A stretch of 64,000 nt of DNA, taken from positions 1 to 64,000 of the forward strand of contig NZ_LKET01000068.1 of assembly GCF_001317355.1 (NCBI RefSeq). The letters are read 5' to 3'. How positions within the stretch are numbered: the first letter of the stretch is position 1; each line of letters begins with the position of its first letter. Source of the stretch: Oxobacter pfennigii (lineage in GTDB: Bacteria; Bacillota; Clostridia; Clostridiales; Oxobacteraceae). A model generated the notes under the pieces. It did not search any database. It was not told the DNA's origin and worked only from the letters and a program-made list of their open reading frames with translations. Positions 17,291 through 24,671 of this stretch are shown piece after piece. A program made the translations under genes and the position numbers.

Positions 17291-17425
17291 ACAAAAAAAA
17301 GAGCCCCAAATTTTGAAAGTAAAATTTGCAAACTCCTTCATCTTCTTAAAGACTATAATTTGTAGCCTCCATCTGACTTTTATCAGATGTAATTTCAATT
17401 CTCCATAGCCAGTATTAACTGGATA
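17291..17425 (-). ncRNA. Predicted small RNA (about 130 nt), no protein partner seen
   Basis: A perfect promoter (17431-17460) points into this stretch on the minus strand, and a stem ending in GGGGCTC plus TTTTTTTT closes it. Between them lie two clean hairpins: CCAG-TTAATA-CTGG and CATCTGA-TAAAAG-TCAGATG. Only very short frames exist. One starts MKEFANFTFKIWGSFF behind an AAG-ATG-AAGGAG context and would run across the terminator as a hydrophobic peptide of about 19 residues, so a type I toxin-like peptide is possible. Confidence 0.4.
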
Positions 17426-17430
17426 TTTTT

Positions 17431-17460
17431 ATTATAAGGAATCTTACATAGTAATGTCAA
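17431..17460 (-). promoter_or_regulatory. Strong minus-strand promoter in an intergenic gap
   Basis: Perfect TTGACA (17455-17460) and perfect TATAAT (17431-17436) with an 18-bp spacer. There is no annotated gene downstream until the repressor 3' end, which is in the opposite orientation. The expected product is the short RNA at 17291-17425. Confidence 0.7.
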
Positions 17461-17492
17461 TTTTTACTGCCGTATTTTAATTTAACAAAAGA

Positions 17493-17521
17493 TTGTACAG
17501 ACTACGTATATATTGTAAAAT
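17493..17521 (+). promoter_or_regulatory. Promoter for the glycine-zipper gene
   Basis: TTGTAC (17493-17498), a 17-bp spacer and TAAAAT (17516-17521), about 60 bp upstream of the ATG at 17583. Confidence 0.5.
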
Positions 17522-17582
17522 ATAACCAAAGAAAACGTAAAATTAAGGTGTGTTTTATACAAATGTGAAAGGAGTATTAAAT

Positions 17583-17933
17583 ATGGGAGCTAAAAATAAA
17601 GTTATAGCTGGTGACTATGTTGGTGGTAACATAATGACTACTCTAGGTATGACGGCAATTGGTATTTCTTTTGGTAAAAACCTTTATCTTGATAAGAGAA
17701 CTGTCGAGGGCTACGAAGTAGTTACTGATGAACACAGAAAAAGTGCTGCAAGCGGTGTTGCCAGAGGGTTAATAGGTGGTGCATTACTCGGTCCTGTCGG
17801 ATTATTAGCAGGAGGCCTATCTGCCAAGAATAAGGGGGTATACACTTTAGCAATCAACTTCAAAGACGGGAAGAAAAGTTTAATTGAGGTAGATGATAAA
17901 ATTTATAAAAATATAGTTAAAAACTGCTTCTAA
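17583..17933 (+). CDS. Glycine-zipper small protein of unknown function
   Basis: A 116-residue protein beginning MGAKNKVIAGDYVGGNI behind AAAGGAG. The centre is a small-residue membrane-inserting segment (GVARGLIGGALLGPVGLLAGGLSAKNKG) with GxxxG spacing. The end is a short beta-rich domain (VYTLAINFKDGKKSLIEVDD). Similar proteins are scattered in Bacillota and their phages without a known role. It is a monocistronic unit with its own promoter and terminator, so lysogenic expression is plausible. Confidence 0.65.
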   Translation: MGAKNKVIAGDYVGGNIMTTLGMTAIGISFGKNLYLDKRTVEGYEVVTDEHRKSAASGVARGLIGGALLGPVGLLAGGLSAKNKGVYTLAINFKDGKKSLIEVDDKIYKNIVKNCF

Positions 17934-17955
17934 AAAGCGGTTGGTATAATTTTGA

Positions 17956-17995
17956 TATAAAAAAGGCTGCACAGCTAAAGTGCAAGCCTTTTTTA
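17956..17995. terminator. Bidirectional terminator
   Basis: AAAAAAGGCT-GCAC...GTGC-AAGCCTTTTTT forms a long stem flanked by an A-run and a T-run. It separates the convergent genes at 17583 and 18054. Confidence 0.8.
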
Positions 17996-18053
17996 ATGGA
18001 GTATTGTATGAAAAAGTATTATAATTATGGCCATTTTATTGATGATTATAACA

Positions 18054-18314
18054 TCATATTTTAAATAAGACCCATTTACAGGTCCTGAGTTCGTATTTTA
18101 TCTCAAACACCCTCTCTAATCCGTTTATAAGACTCTGGCATTTATACACCAGGGTATTATTCCCGGCTAGTTTTTCAATATCCTTCTGCAGGATTTTATC
18201 TATTTTTATTACTGTATATCCTTCAGGAGTTTCTAATCTAAATCTTACCGGAGTGGGACTGCCGTCTTTCGTAAACCATGCAACCATCTCTATGGGTTTT
18301 ACTATTACCTTCAA
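18054..18314 (-). CDS. Small partner of Y-family polymerase, unknown role
   Basis: An 86-residue protein (WFTKDGSPTPVRFRLETPEG; ends CKWVLFKI) encoded 19 bp after the polymerase gene and in the same direction. I recall similar short proteins next to DinB-type genes in Clostridia. It is not the YolD family that fills this place in Bacillus. SOS control is inferred from the shared promoter. Confidence 0.6.
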   Translation of the reverse strand: MKVIVKPIEMVAWFTKDGSPTPVRFRLETPEGYTVIKIDKILQKDIEKLAGNNTLVYKCQSLINGLERVFEIKYELRTCKWVLFKI

Positions 18315-18333
18315 CCCTATTCACACCTTTTAT

Positions 18334-19599
18334 TTATAATATACTTGTCATGACCGGATAACTTTCTTCCCCTATTCCTCCGTTTATGGGGCTAAGGCCG
18401 GAATGAAGGAAAGAGCCTCTAATAATAGCAGCGGTTCCATATTTCAATCTTACCTTATCGATTGTGTTATCTAAATCTCTTGTTTTTTCTATATCCTTAT
18501 CATCAAACATGGTTGTCTGTATAAATTCATTAGTACATAACTCGGATGCTCTCACACCAAGATTACGCACAGGCTCACCTTTCCAGACTTCGTCAAACAA
18601 TGCAGCAGCTACTCTCCAGATTTTTGCAGTTGAATCTATAGGGTAATAAAGTTTACGCTGCCGGGAGTAACTTATAAAATCATGGCTTTTAATGCTTATT
18701 GCAACCAGATTGCAGCAGCTCTCCTGGTGCCTTAACCTCATACCTACCATTTCACATAGAGATAATAATATTAAATGTGCTTCTTTACGGTCCGTTACAT
18801 CAAAGGAAATTGTAGTAGAATTGCCTATACCTTTAACATCAATGACGTTGCTCTTCCGGACATCCGAATTTTCATTTCCATTCGCAAAATTCCATATTAC
18901 TATTCCGTGACTCTTTAATTTGGATTTTAGTATATCTGAGTCATAGGCAGCCAGATCACCTATCGTAAATATATTTAGCTTATGTAGCTTCGGTGCTGTC
19001 GCTCGCCCTACCATAAACAAATCTTCCACCGGCAGAGGCCACATTTTTTTACTTATTTCATCAGGATACAGTGTAGTCACTGCATCTGGCTTTTTTAAAT
19101 CGGAGCCCATCTTGGCCAGAAGCTTATTGTTAGATATACCTATACTAACCGTAAAACCCAGTTCATGTTTTATACGGTCCTTAATGCTATAAGCAAGCTC
19201 AATAGGGTCGGGGTAATGATATTCCATACTCGTAAAATCCAGAAACATTTCATCCACGGAAAACCGCTGGATTGCCGGTGTATAATCATTTAATATGTCA
19301 ATCATCGCATTGCTGGCCATCATATACAATTCATAATGCGGGGGTATAACTATAAGCTCAGGACATTTCTGCCGGGCAGAAAATAGTGTCTCCCCCGTCT
19401 GGATGTTATACTTCTTTGCCGGGATGGACTTCGCGAGAACGATTCCATGCCTGCTCTCGACATCCCCTCCTATGACTGACGGTATATCTCTTAAGTCAAG
19501 ACTGCTTCCCTGCTGCATCCGGTACGCTGCCTCCCAGGAAAGGTAAGCGCTATTTACATCAATATGCATTATAAGTCGTTGTTTGCTTTTGCTTGTCAA
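18334..19599 (-). CDS. Y-family DNA polymerase (Pol IV/UvrX type)
   Basis: A translesion polymerase that copies past damaged bases. The palm motif is HIDVNSAYLSWEA (catalytic Asp near the N-terminus) and the second motif is RFSVDEMFLDFT. The HhH region is VEDLFMVGRATAPKLHKLN, and the C-terminal little-finger domain includes NLVAISIKSHDF. I start at TTG 19599 (AGAAGGG 6 bp upstream); ATG 19569 is an alternative. The open frame reaches back to 19644, but that part lies over the SOS box and start site. The SOS-box promoter upstream places it under LexA control, so the lysogen gains damage-induced mutagenesis. Confidence 0.92.
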   Translation of the reverse strand: MTSKSKQRLIMHIDVNSAYLSWEAAYRMQQGSSLDLRDIPSVIGGDVESRHGIVLAKSIPAKKYNIQTGETLFSARQKCPELIVIPPHYELYMMASNAMIDILNDYTPAIQRFSVDEMFLDFTSMEYHYPDPIELAYSIKDRIKHELGFTVSIGISNNKLLAKMGSDLKKPDAVTTLYPDEISKKMWPLPVEDLFMVGRATAPKLHKLNIFTIGDLAAYDSDILKSKLKSHGIVIWNFANGNENSDVRKSNVIDVKGIGNSTTISFDVTDRKEAHLILLSLCEMVGMRLRHQESCCNLVAISIKSHDFISYSRQRKLYYPIDSTAKIWRVAAALFDEVWKGEPVRNLGVRASELCTNEFIQTTMFDDKDIEKTRDLDNTIDKVRLKYGTAAIIRGSFLHSGLSPINGGIGEESYPVMTSIL

Positions 19600-19629
19600 G
19601 ATTAACCCTTCTTTTCTGCATTTGTATTT

Positions 19630-19658
19630 ATTATATGCGAACATAAGTTCTTATACAA
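19630..19658 (-). promoter_or_regulatory. SOS (LexA) promoter of the Y-family polymerase
   Basis: TTGTAT (19653-19658), a 17-bp spacer and TATAAT (19630-19635). The spacer contains GAAC-ATAA-GTTC (19639-19650), a perfect match to the Gram-positive LexA box GAACNNNNGTTC, so bound LexA would block the promoter. Confidence 0.88.
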
Positions 19659-19717
19659 CCGAGAAATTATGGTAATCATTTGTCGAAAAGTTTTTCTTAA
19701 TTATTTGATATTGGGGG

Positions 19718-19746
19718 TTGTAAATCATACTTGATTATAGTATACT
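19718..19746 (+). promoter_or_regulatory. Promoter of the 19.8-21.1 kb operon
   Basis: TTGTAA (19718-19723), a 17-bp spacer and TATACT (19741-19746), 35 bp before the ATG at 19782. It is divergent from the SOS promoter. Confidence 0.6.
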
Positions 19747-19781
19747 TAAATCAAGATAGAAAATTGAGAGGGGATAAACAA

Positions 19782-20069
19782 ATGGTAGAATTAATAGGCA
19801 CTGAAAACCAAGTTAAATGGGCAAATGACATCAAGAATGATAACATAAGAGTAATAGAGAGAGAACTTGAAGCTATAGCAGACAGAAGCAGCCGTGATGA
19901 ATGGTATGCTAATGATGAAAAGGTAAAGACTTACACGGCAAGAGTCAGCAAGGCCTTAGATGAAATCAAGAATGACACTACTCATATTTATGCATCATGG
20001 TGGATTGAGCATAAAGGAATAGCAAACGCATATATACAAAAAATTAAAAAAGCAGTATTTAACGGTTAG
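19782..20069 (+). CDS. Conserved phage/plasmid protein of unknown function
   Basis: A 95-residue protein starting MVELIGTENQVKWANDIKND, with an ASWWIEHKG motif near residue 75. The family is common in Bacillota prophages and plasmids, and I know of no function. The start follows GAGAGGGG. It is first in a three-gene plus-strand operon ahead of the Cas8c-like gene. Confidence 0.7.
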   Translation: MVELIGTENQVKWANDIKNDNIRVIERELEAIADRSSRDEWYANDEKVKTYTARVSKALDEIKNDTTHIYASWWIEHKGIANAYIQKIKKAVFNG

Positions 20070-20090
20070 TATAATACAGGAGGAATTACA

Positions 20091-20561
20091 ATGGTTGATA
20101 ATACTATAAAAGACAGGTCATATTGCTTCGGCCGCTTAATGGCCCTTACACAATTTTTAGAATTAAATGTGCCCCCAATAGCAAAAGAGGGGCGCACTCT
20201 TATAGACCAAGAGTGGAGTAATATTGTAAAATACCCAATTAAATGGCATGATGTGCATGCAAGAGTCCTGTCCACAAGGGTATCGGATAAGGTCTACAAA
20301 GCAAAGACCACCGTCGAAGACGAGATAACTTATATTGTATCAGAGATTATAAATCCTGATGATTTTATGAGTGCTGAGCCTCTTGAACCAAGCTATACTT
20401 TAGGTTATAGTCAACAGTCTATGGATATAAAGAGCTGGGGTGGTTATCGTGAGGGCGCCGGCAGACCATCTACAGGCAGGAAGAAGAAAAACATTTATGT
20501 TACCGATGAAGAATATGAGCAGGTCCAGGCATTTATACAGCAAATAAGACAAAACGGGTAA
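20091..20561 (+). CDS. Cas8c/Csd1 C-terminal-like domain fused to a DNA-binding tail
   Basis: The 156-residue protein has three parts resembling the end of type I-C Cas8c (Csd1): KDRSYCFGRLMALTQFLE (about 7-24), a basic helical stretch KYPIKWHDVHARV (about 46-58), and PSYTLGYSQQSMDI (about 100-113), which parallels the F-x-LGYYHQR end of Csd1. After this come GGYREGAGRPSTGRKKK and a short strand-helix (NIYVTDEEYEQVQAFIQQIR) typical of ribbon-helix-helix tails on phage proteins. There is no CRISPR array or other cas gene in the window. It could mimic Cas11c, the small subunit made from the same part of cas8c. That function is a guess; the resemblance is from memory of the family. Confidence 0.55.
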   Translation: MVDNTIKDRSYCFGRLMALTQFLELNVPPIAKEGRTLIDQEWSNIVKYPIKWHDVHARVLSTRVSDKVYKAKTTVEDEITYIVSEIINPDDFMSAEPLEPSYTLGYSQQSMDIKSWGGYREGAGRPSTGRKKKNIYVTDEEYEQVQAFIQQIRQNG

Positions 20562-20566
20562 ATATT

Positions 20567-21064
20567 ATGATTAAACTTTGTAAAGTATGCGGCAGAGAAT
20601 ATTCGGGCCGGAATAAACATACATGCTCCAGGGCTTGTTATGCAAAGTATAAAATGCAATATAAAAAATGTGCTGTATGTGGCAAAATGTTTAATGACCC
20701 TCACAGTAATATGACAAAAACATGCAGCCCCGGATGCTCTCGAGTATACAGGCAGAATCTCCATGAGCAGGGTGTCTATAATGGCACTCTCGAAAAGGCT
20801 CATGAAGCAGCTAAAACAAGCCCGCTTACTGGTCATTTTGAAACGCATATGCATGCTAAGTCCTGGGTGATACAGGCTCCGGATGGTGAAATTTATAAAT
20901 GTCGCAATCTAAAATTATGGCTTGATGAGCATCAGGATATGATAGACGGTACGGTAAGACAAGCATGGGATGGTATTACCAAAATAAAGTATTCCATGCA
21001 AGGGAAGCGGAAATTTAAAAGTTATCAGTGGAAGGGATGGAAATTATTAGACTGGGGTCAGTAA
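20567..21064 (+). CDS. Zinc-ribbon phage protein of unknown function
   Basis: A 165-residue protein with two CxxC-type zinc knuckles in the first 70 residues (CKVCGREYS...CSRACYAKY and CAVCGKMFN...CSPGC). A C-terminal domain follows with SWVIQAPDGEIYKCRNLKLW and WKGWKLLDW. The C-terminal pattern recurs in Bacillota phages and recalls small domains attached to homing endonucleases. No nuclease motif is seen. It is last in the operon with the Cas8c-like gene, 5 bp after it. Confidence 0.6.
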   Translation: MIKLCKVCGREYSGRNKHTCSRACYAKYKMQYKKCAVCGKMFNDPHSNMTKTCSPGCSRVYRQNLHEQGVYNGTLEKAHEAAKTSPLTGHFETHMHAKSWVIQAPDGEIYKCRNLKLWLDEHQDMIDGTVRQAWDGITKIKYSMQGKRKFKSYQWKGWKLLDWGQ

Positions 21065-21255
21065 AATTCCCTTAAATTCGCCCTCACAGAAGGCTCTACA
21101 CCGTTTTTGGTAGTGTTATAGTATGGCTAAGCAAAATTAAAGGCCTTACAGGACGTTTAAATGGCACGTTGTAAAAGCAGTCTTTTCAAGGGTTTATGCC
21201 TATAATATATTTTGTCAATTATTCAATACTTTTAATATAAAATCGTCAACTAAAA

Positions 21256-21286
21256 TAAAAAAAGCCCAGATTTTATACCAGGGCTT
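21256..21286 (-). terminator. Terminator of the late operon
   Basis: The minus strand AAGCCCTGG-TATAAAATCT-GGGCTT is followed by TTTTTATTTT. It overlaps the antirepressor stop codon and ends the long leftward late transcript. Confidence 0.75.
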
Positions 21287-22034
21287 AGCTTACTTTTTGT
21301 TTATTCAATATTTTTCTGATATAGTCCAGGCCTTTTTGATATACAAGAGTTTTAATACTTATATTTGTGCTGCCATCAGGCTTTGAATATTTCTGTTCAA
21401 TAACTCTAAAGTATCCGCGATCAATATATTCTTGATATGGCTCATTATTATCCCTTAAGATACCTTCAGCTCTCAGTATAGCAAATAAAGTATTCCTGCC
21501 TTTGCCAAAATTAAGGACCTTTGCAGCCTTGGACATTTCTATAGCTGTCTTACTGTCTGCTACTGCATCGAAAAATTCAGCTTTAGGCTTCATGGTCTTA
21601 ATCTGCTCTGTCTGTTGTCGTACTACCTCAAGAGTATTTTTAAACATAGCCTTTGTATTTTCATCTGCATATGGCAAGTAAGTATTAATAAACAAATCTT
21701 CATTTGACACATAACCGCCAGTTTTTCGGATGCTGGGAAGGACTTCACTTGTTACCCATCTTTTAAATTGTTTTGCATCCGGAAGATTGGATCTCAATAT
21801 CAAACTGTATAAGCCACTTTCATTTATACCTATCATATTTCTGTTTTGACCTGAGTCGGCGATTTGCAGGGTTAGCTTATCATCTTCATCAACATGCTTT
21901 TTAAGTGCATCAGATGTATCTTTATATCCCAAAACCTCAGCAATGTCTTTTCCTATAAACCAAGGTTCCCCATCCTTTTGTATTACTCTTACTTGCCCAA
22001 ATTCTTTATTATTAAATATCTGTAATTCGCTCAT
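21285..22034 (-). CDS. Phage antirepressor (BRO-N plus KilA-C/ANT)
   Basis: A 249-residue regulator. The Bro-N domain (about 1-110) includes WFIGKDIAEVLGYKDTSDALKKHV and KRWVTSEVLPSIRKTGGYV. The C-terminal ANT domain (about 145-249) includes ILRAEGILRDNNEPYQEYIDRGYF. Such proteins inactivate phage repressors. I start at ATG 22034 (MSELQIFNN), 6 bp after GGAGGTG. Its place at the very end of the late operon, after the lysis genes, is unusual because antirepressors normally sit near the switch. Confidence 0.88.
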   Translation of the reverse strand: MSELQIFNNKEFGQVRVIQKDGEPWFIGKDIAEVLGYKDTSDALKKHVDEDDKLTLQIADSGQNRNMIGINESGLYSLILRSNLPDAKQFKRWVTSEVLPSIRKTGGYVSNEDLFINTYLPYADENTKAMFKNTLEVVRQQTEQIKTMKPKAEFFDAVADSKTAIEMSKAAKVLNFGKGRNTLFAILRAEGILRDNNEPYQEYIDRGYFRVIEQKYSKPDGSTNISIKTLVYQKGLDYIRKILNKQKVS

Positions 22035-22084
22035 TCCGACACCTCCATATAATGAAGCCCCGGCATCACACCGGGGCTTCATTA

Positions 22085-22399
22085 TTATTTATCATGTGCA
22101 GCTTCTTCTGCTGAAGGATTAACCTTTTCTGTGTTTTGCCGCTTATCTGTTATAAAACTAAAATTGCCTACGGCCGTCATGGCGATAAGTAGGGCATTAA
22201 ACAATCCTAAGAATGCCTGCTCCGGTATCAACCGCCCGGTGAAGAATAACACCCCGAATTGCACTACCAGGGCTACCATTAGCACAAGCCATTTTGTCTG
22301 AAGCCCAAAGAATCCCTTTATAGCCTGCACAATTAAATTAACTGCTACTGTCATCCCCGCAAATGTCGCTAAATATTCCAATGTAAAAAATTCATTCAT
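22085..22399 (-). CDS. Holin-like membrane protein
   Basis: A 104-residue protein with three predicted membrane helices (about 8-28, 36-58 and 62-85) and a charged C-terminal tail rich in Glu/Ala. Size, topology and position next to the endolysin match phage holins that time cell lysis. Confidence 0.75.
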   Translation of the reverse strand: MNEFFTLEYLATFAGMTVAVNLIVQAIKGFFGLQTKWLVLMVALVVQFGVLFFTGRLIPEQAFLGLFNALLIAMTAVGNFSFITDKRQNTEKVNPSAEEAAHDK

Positions 22400-22413
22400 T
22401 AATATTTTCCTCC

Positions 22414-23205
22414 TTAATATATTTTACCTGTCTTTTTATATTGTTTTGCCCACGCTATGGCCTGCTCTGCAGTGTCAATCATGTTGGTTCCGACAATAAG
22501 TTTTGCTGTAGGAGTGGCCAATTTACCATGCTCACCTAATCCCCCAAGCTGCACACATATATCGTTTGGTTTGACATCAGGCACATATGATAATTCTCCA
22601 TCAATATATCTTGCAATCCCCATTGCAAGCCATGTATCAGGGGGATTTGACGGTACCACTTTTATTTTCATTTCACTTTCCTCCATAAATAATAAAGATT
22701 TGTATACTTGTGCAATCTTTTTAAGTTTGTTTTTCGTGTCTATGGCCAGCTCGGCATGAGCTCCATGCTCAACCAAAAATGCATGCTCTATTCCCTGCTC
22801 TACCCCATAACGGATAATACCATAATAATCGTTATCGTTTTTTCCGGGATATGTTACAGCACCTCTAAACTTAATTCCAAGCGCGTCGGCAATAGCCTGC
22901 CCCAGTTGCTCTGCAATAGCTTTATCCTGTGGCCTTTTTACACTGTAATATATAATGGTCCCAAGTGTAGGATAATTTGTATGCAAAGATATTAATGTAT
23001 TGGCTCCGTATCTTTTGGCTATTGCTGCACGATCTTCAAGGGGAGGACGTTCATAGGCTCCCCTAGTAAGTGGAGAGCCCGTATCATTATTAAGCATAGT
23101 AGCCAATTCAAACATTGCAGTACCTTCGCTGTAATCCGGATATTTAGGGTCTATATTTACGCCATTTATATGCCCAGGGTCAAAAACTACTTTGCCAAGG
23201 TTCAA
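22414..23205 (-). CDS. Endolysin, N-acetylmuramoyl-L-alanine amidase (Amidase_3)
   Basis: This protein cleaves the lactyl-amide bond of peptidoglycan to release phage. The Amidase_3 domain (about 1-175) has the zinc ligands in VVFDPGH (His 12) and ISLHTN, plus the catalytic Glu in LVEHGAH. The C-terminal 85 residues (WLAMGIARYIDGELSYVPD onward) form a separate domain, probably for wall or substrate binding. A neighbouring holin supports the lysis role. Confidence 0.9.
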   Translation of the reverse strand: MNLGKVVFDPGHINGVNIDPKYPDYSEGTAMFELATMLNNDTGSPLTRGAYERPPLEDRAAIAKRYGANTLISLHTNYPTLGTIIYYSVKRPQDKAIAEQLGQAIADALGIKFRGAVTYPGKNDNDYYGIIRYGVEQGIEHAFLVEHGAHAELAIDTKNKLKKIAQVYKSLLFMEESEMKIKVVPSNPPDTWLAMGIARYIDGELSYVPDVKPNDICVQLGGLGEHGKLATPTAKLIVGTNMIDTAEQAIAWAKQYKKTGKIY

Positions 23206-23209
23206 ATTA

Positions 23210-23485
23210 TCACCTTCTCAATTCTTTAATTTCTTCTTTGATATAGCTCACATCTCTTTTTATATCGTCAACAGTGGAAAATTTCCCTGCTATATCTTTT
23301 AGAGTTTCATCACTCTTTTGTATATGAGCGTCAGATTTTTCTATATGTTCCATTAGCTTATCTTCTCGTTCTCTGGCATCTTTTTTATCCTGCTTTTTTT
23401 CCTTTTGTGAGTCCCAAAACATATAAAAAAAGAGTATTGCAAACACTCCGTAGGACGCTATACTTTTTAATACTTCTGTTTCCAT
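23210..23485 (-). CDS. BhlA/UviB-type holin-like peptide
   Basis: About 91 residues: one N-terminal membrane helix (IASYGVFAILFFYMFW) followed by a long, highly charged coiled coil ending in YIKEEIKELRR. This is the BhlA/UviB layout known from Bacillus and Clostridium phages. I start at METEVLKS (23485), 6 bp after GGAGG. It gives the phage a second holin-like protein next to the one at 22085. Confidence 0.85.
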   Translation of the reverse strand: METEVLKSIASYGVFAILFFYMFWDSQKEKKQDKKDAREREDKLMEHIEKSDAHIQKSDETLKDIAGKFSTVDDIKRDVSYIKEEIKELRR

Positions 23486-23503
23486 GGCATGCCTCCAATT
23501 CAA

Positions 23504-24316
23504 TTATTTCAGCCATACATCCTCATCCAGTAGGTAGGAGTTTTGACCCTTCTCATTTTTCCAGCCTATCTCTTCAGCTCGGGGCATTAAAAAAAGTCTA
23601 TGGCCATCCACAGACTTGGAGTTAATCCTTATAAACTCCCTTGCTATATCGGTTGTTAATTTCGGTTTGCCATTTTCTTTTCGCAACTGGCAGTACATCC
23701 CTAACATGGCTGCAACCACTGAAGCTGCTGCACTGGTGCCCTCGAAGGCAAAGGGAATTTTTTTGCTATTAGGTATGTAGATATAAGTCAGGCCAAGAGC
23801 ATCCTCACCGCCGTTTGAATAGTCAGGTATCTCCTTTGTAATATAGTTGTATGCTCCTATTTTGATTGTGCCATCCATGCTTGCAGGATACTTAGGAGTT
23901 TTACCGCCAGAGTTGCCGGTGCTAAATACAAAAGGTATATCAAGTTCAAGTAACTGCTCCAGTAAGTTCTTCTTTGTGTCTTTCGGGCTCTCAAAGCTGC
24001 AGTTTACCACATCTATCATGTCTTTATGCTCTATCAGCCACTCGGTAGTAGCCTCTGCATTGCCGAACCAGTTGAAAGCGTAGATGCTTGCCTCCGGAGC
24101 CACTTCACGGTTAACTGAACAGGAATTCGGCTTGTGGAAGTCCTTACCTGACTGTATAGGTACGCTGTCATTAAGCGGGCATATAGCCTTTGTATGTACA
24201 TGAGGTAAATATTTATCATCCAGGACAGCTATATTTACACCCTTGCCGGTATATCCAGCCTTATGCCAGTCTGATATGCGTCCATAATCAAATGTTTTTT
24301 TATTTTGACTTAGCAT
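23504..24316 (-). CDS. Subtilisin-like (S8) protease of the phage
   Basis: A 270-residue subtilase without signal peptide or propeptide. The catalytic Asp is in VNIAVLDDK (about 33). The likely His is in DFHKPNSCSV (about 61, equivalent to the HGTSCA-like motif). The oxyanion Asn is in STGNSGG and Ser is in FEGTSAAASVV (about 195). The start (24316) follows GGAGGG by 5 bp. It lies between the fibre-chaperone gene and the lysis genes, so a tail-tip or lysis role (processing fibres or cutting surface proteins) is plausible but unproven. Confidence 0.85.
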   Translation of the reverse strand: MLSQNKKTFDYGRISDWHKAGYTGKGVNIAVLDDKYLPHVHTKAICPLNDSVPIQSGKDFHKPNSCSVNREVAPEASIYAFNWFGNAEATTEWLIEHKDMIDVVNCSFESPKDTKKNLLEQLLELDIPFVFSTGNSGGKTPKYPASMDGTIKIGAYNYITKEIPDYSNGGEDALGLTYIYIPNSKKIPFAFEGTSAAASVVAAMLGMYCQLRKENGKPKLTTDIAREFIRINSKSVDGHRLFLMPRAEEIGWKNEKGQNSYLLDEDVWLK

Positions 24317-24326
24317 TTTACCCTCC

Positions 24327-24671
24327 TTATTCAAACCCATATTGGGCCTTTTCTGCTTGCCCCCAAGCTAAACACTCTTCTCTATATTCCTGGTATTCGA
24401 GATATTCTGCATATTCTAAGCTATCAATGGGATAATTGCGTTGATTTAGCATCTGTATTTCTTTTATTACATCATATCTTTCAGCTATTTTTTCTCTGAC
24501 TTGATTATTTATCTTTTCTTTTGTTGGGGCCATGCGTTGTTTTTTTCTATCAATATAAGCCTGTGAAGGTTCCATGAGAATTTTGAATTTAGGTTTCTCT
24601 ATCCAATTCCCATTTTCATCTGTATCAACGTCAACGCTCCACTTACCGTCGTTATCGATATACTCAACCAT
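24327..24671 (-). CDS. Probable tail-fibre assembly/accessory protein
   Basis: A 114-residue acidic protein with a short beta N-terminus (MVEYIDNDGKWSVDVDTDENGNW) and a long charged helix. It starts one base after the fibre gene stop. This is the place of the P2 gpG-type fibre chaperone. Sequence alone does not prove that role. Confidence 0.45.
   Translation of the reverse strand: MVEYIDNDGKWSVDVDTDENGNWIEKPKFKILMEPSQAYIDRKKQRMAPTKEKINNQVREKIAERYDVIKEIQMLNQRNYPIDSLEYAEYLEYQEYREECLAWGQAEKAQYGFE

Noticed and set aside
19600-19644. N-terminal extension of the Y-family polymerase to ATG 19644
   Set aside because: That ATG overlaps the SOS box and lies at the transcription start, so it cannot be in the mRNA with a ribosome site.
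20066-20854. Minus-strand frames opposite the Cas8c-like and zinc-ribbon genes
   Set aside because: No ribosome sites; the plus-strand genes have coupled spacing and sensible domains.
20091-21064. A CRISPR-Cas locus because of the Cas8c-like protein
   Set aside because: There is no repeat array and no other cas gene in the window; the protein covers only a small part of Cas8c.
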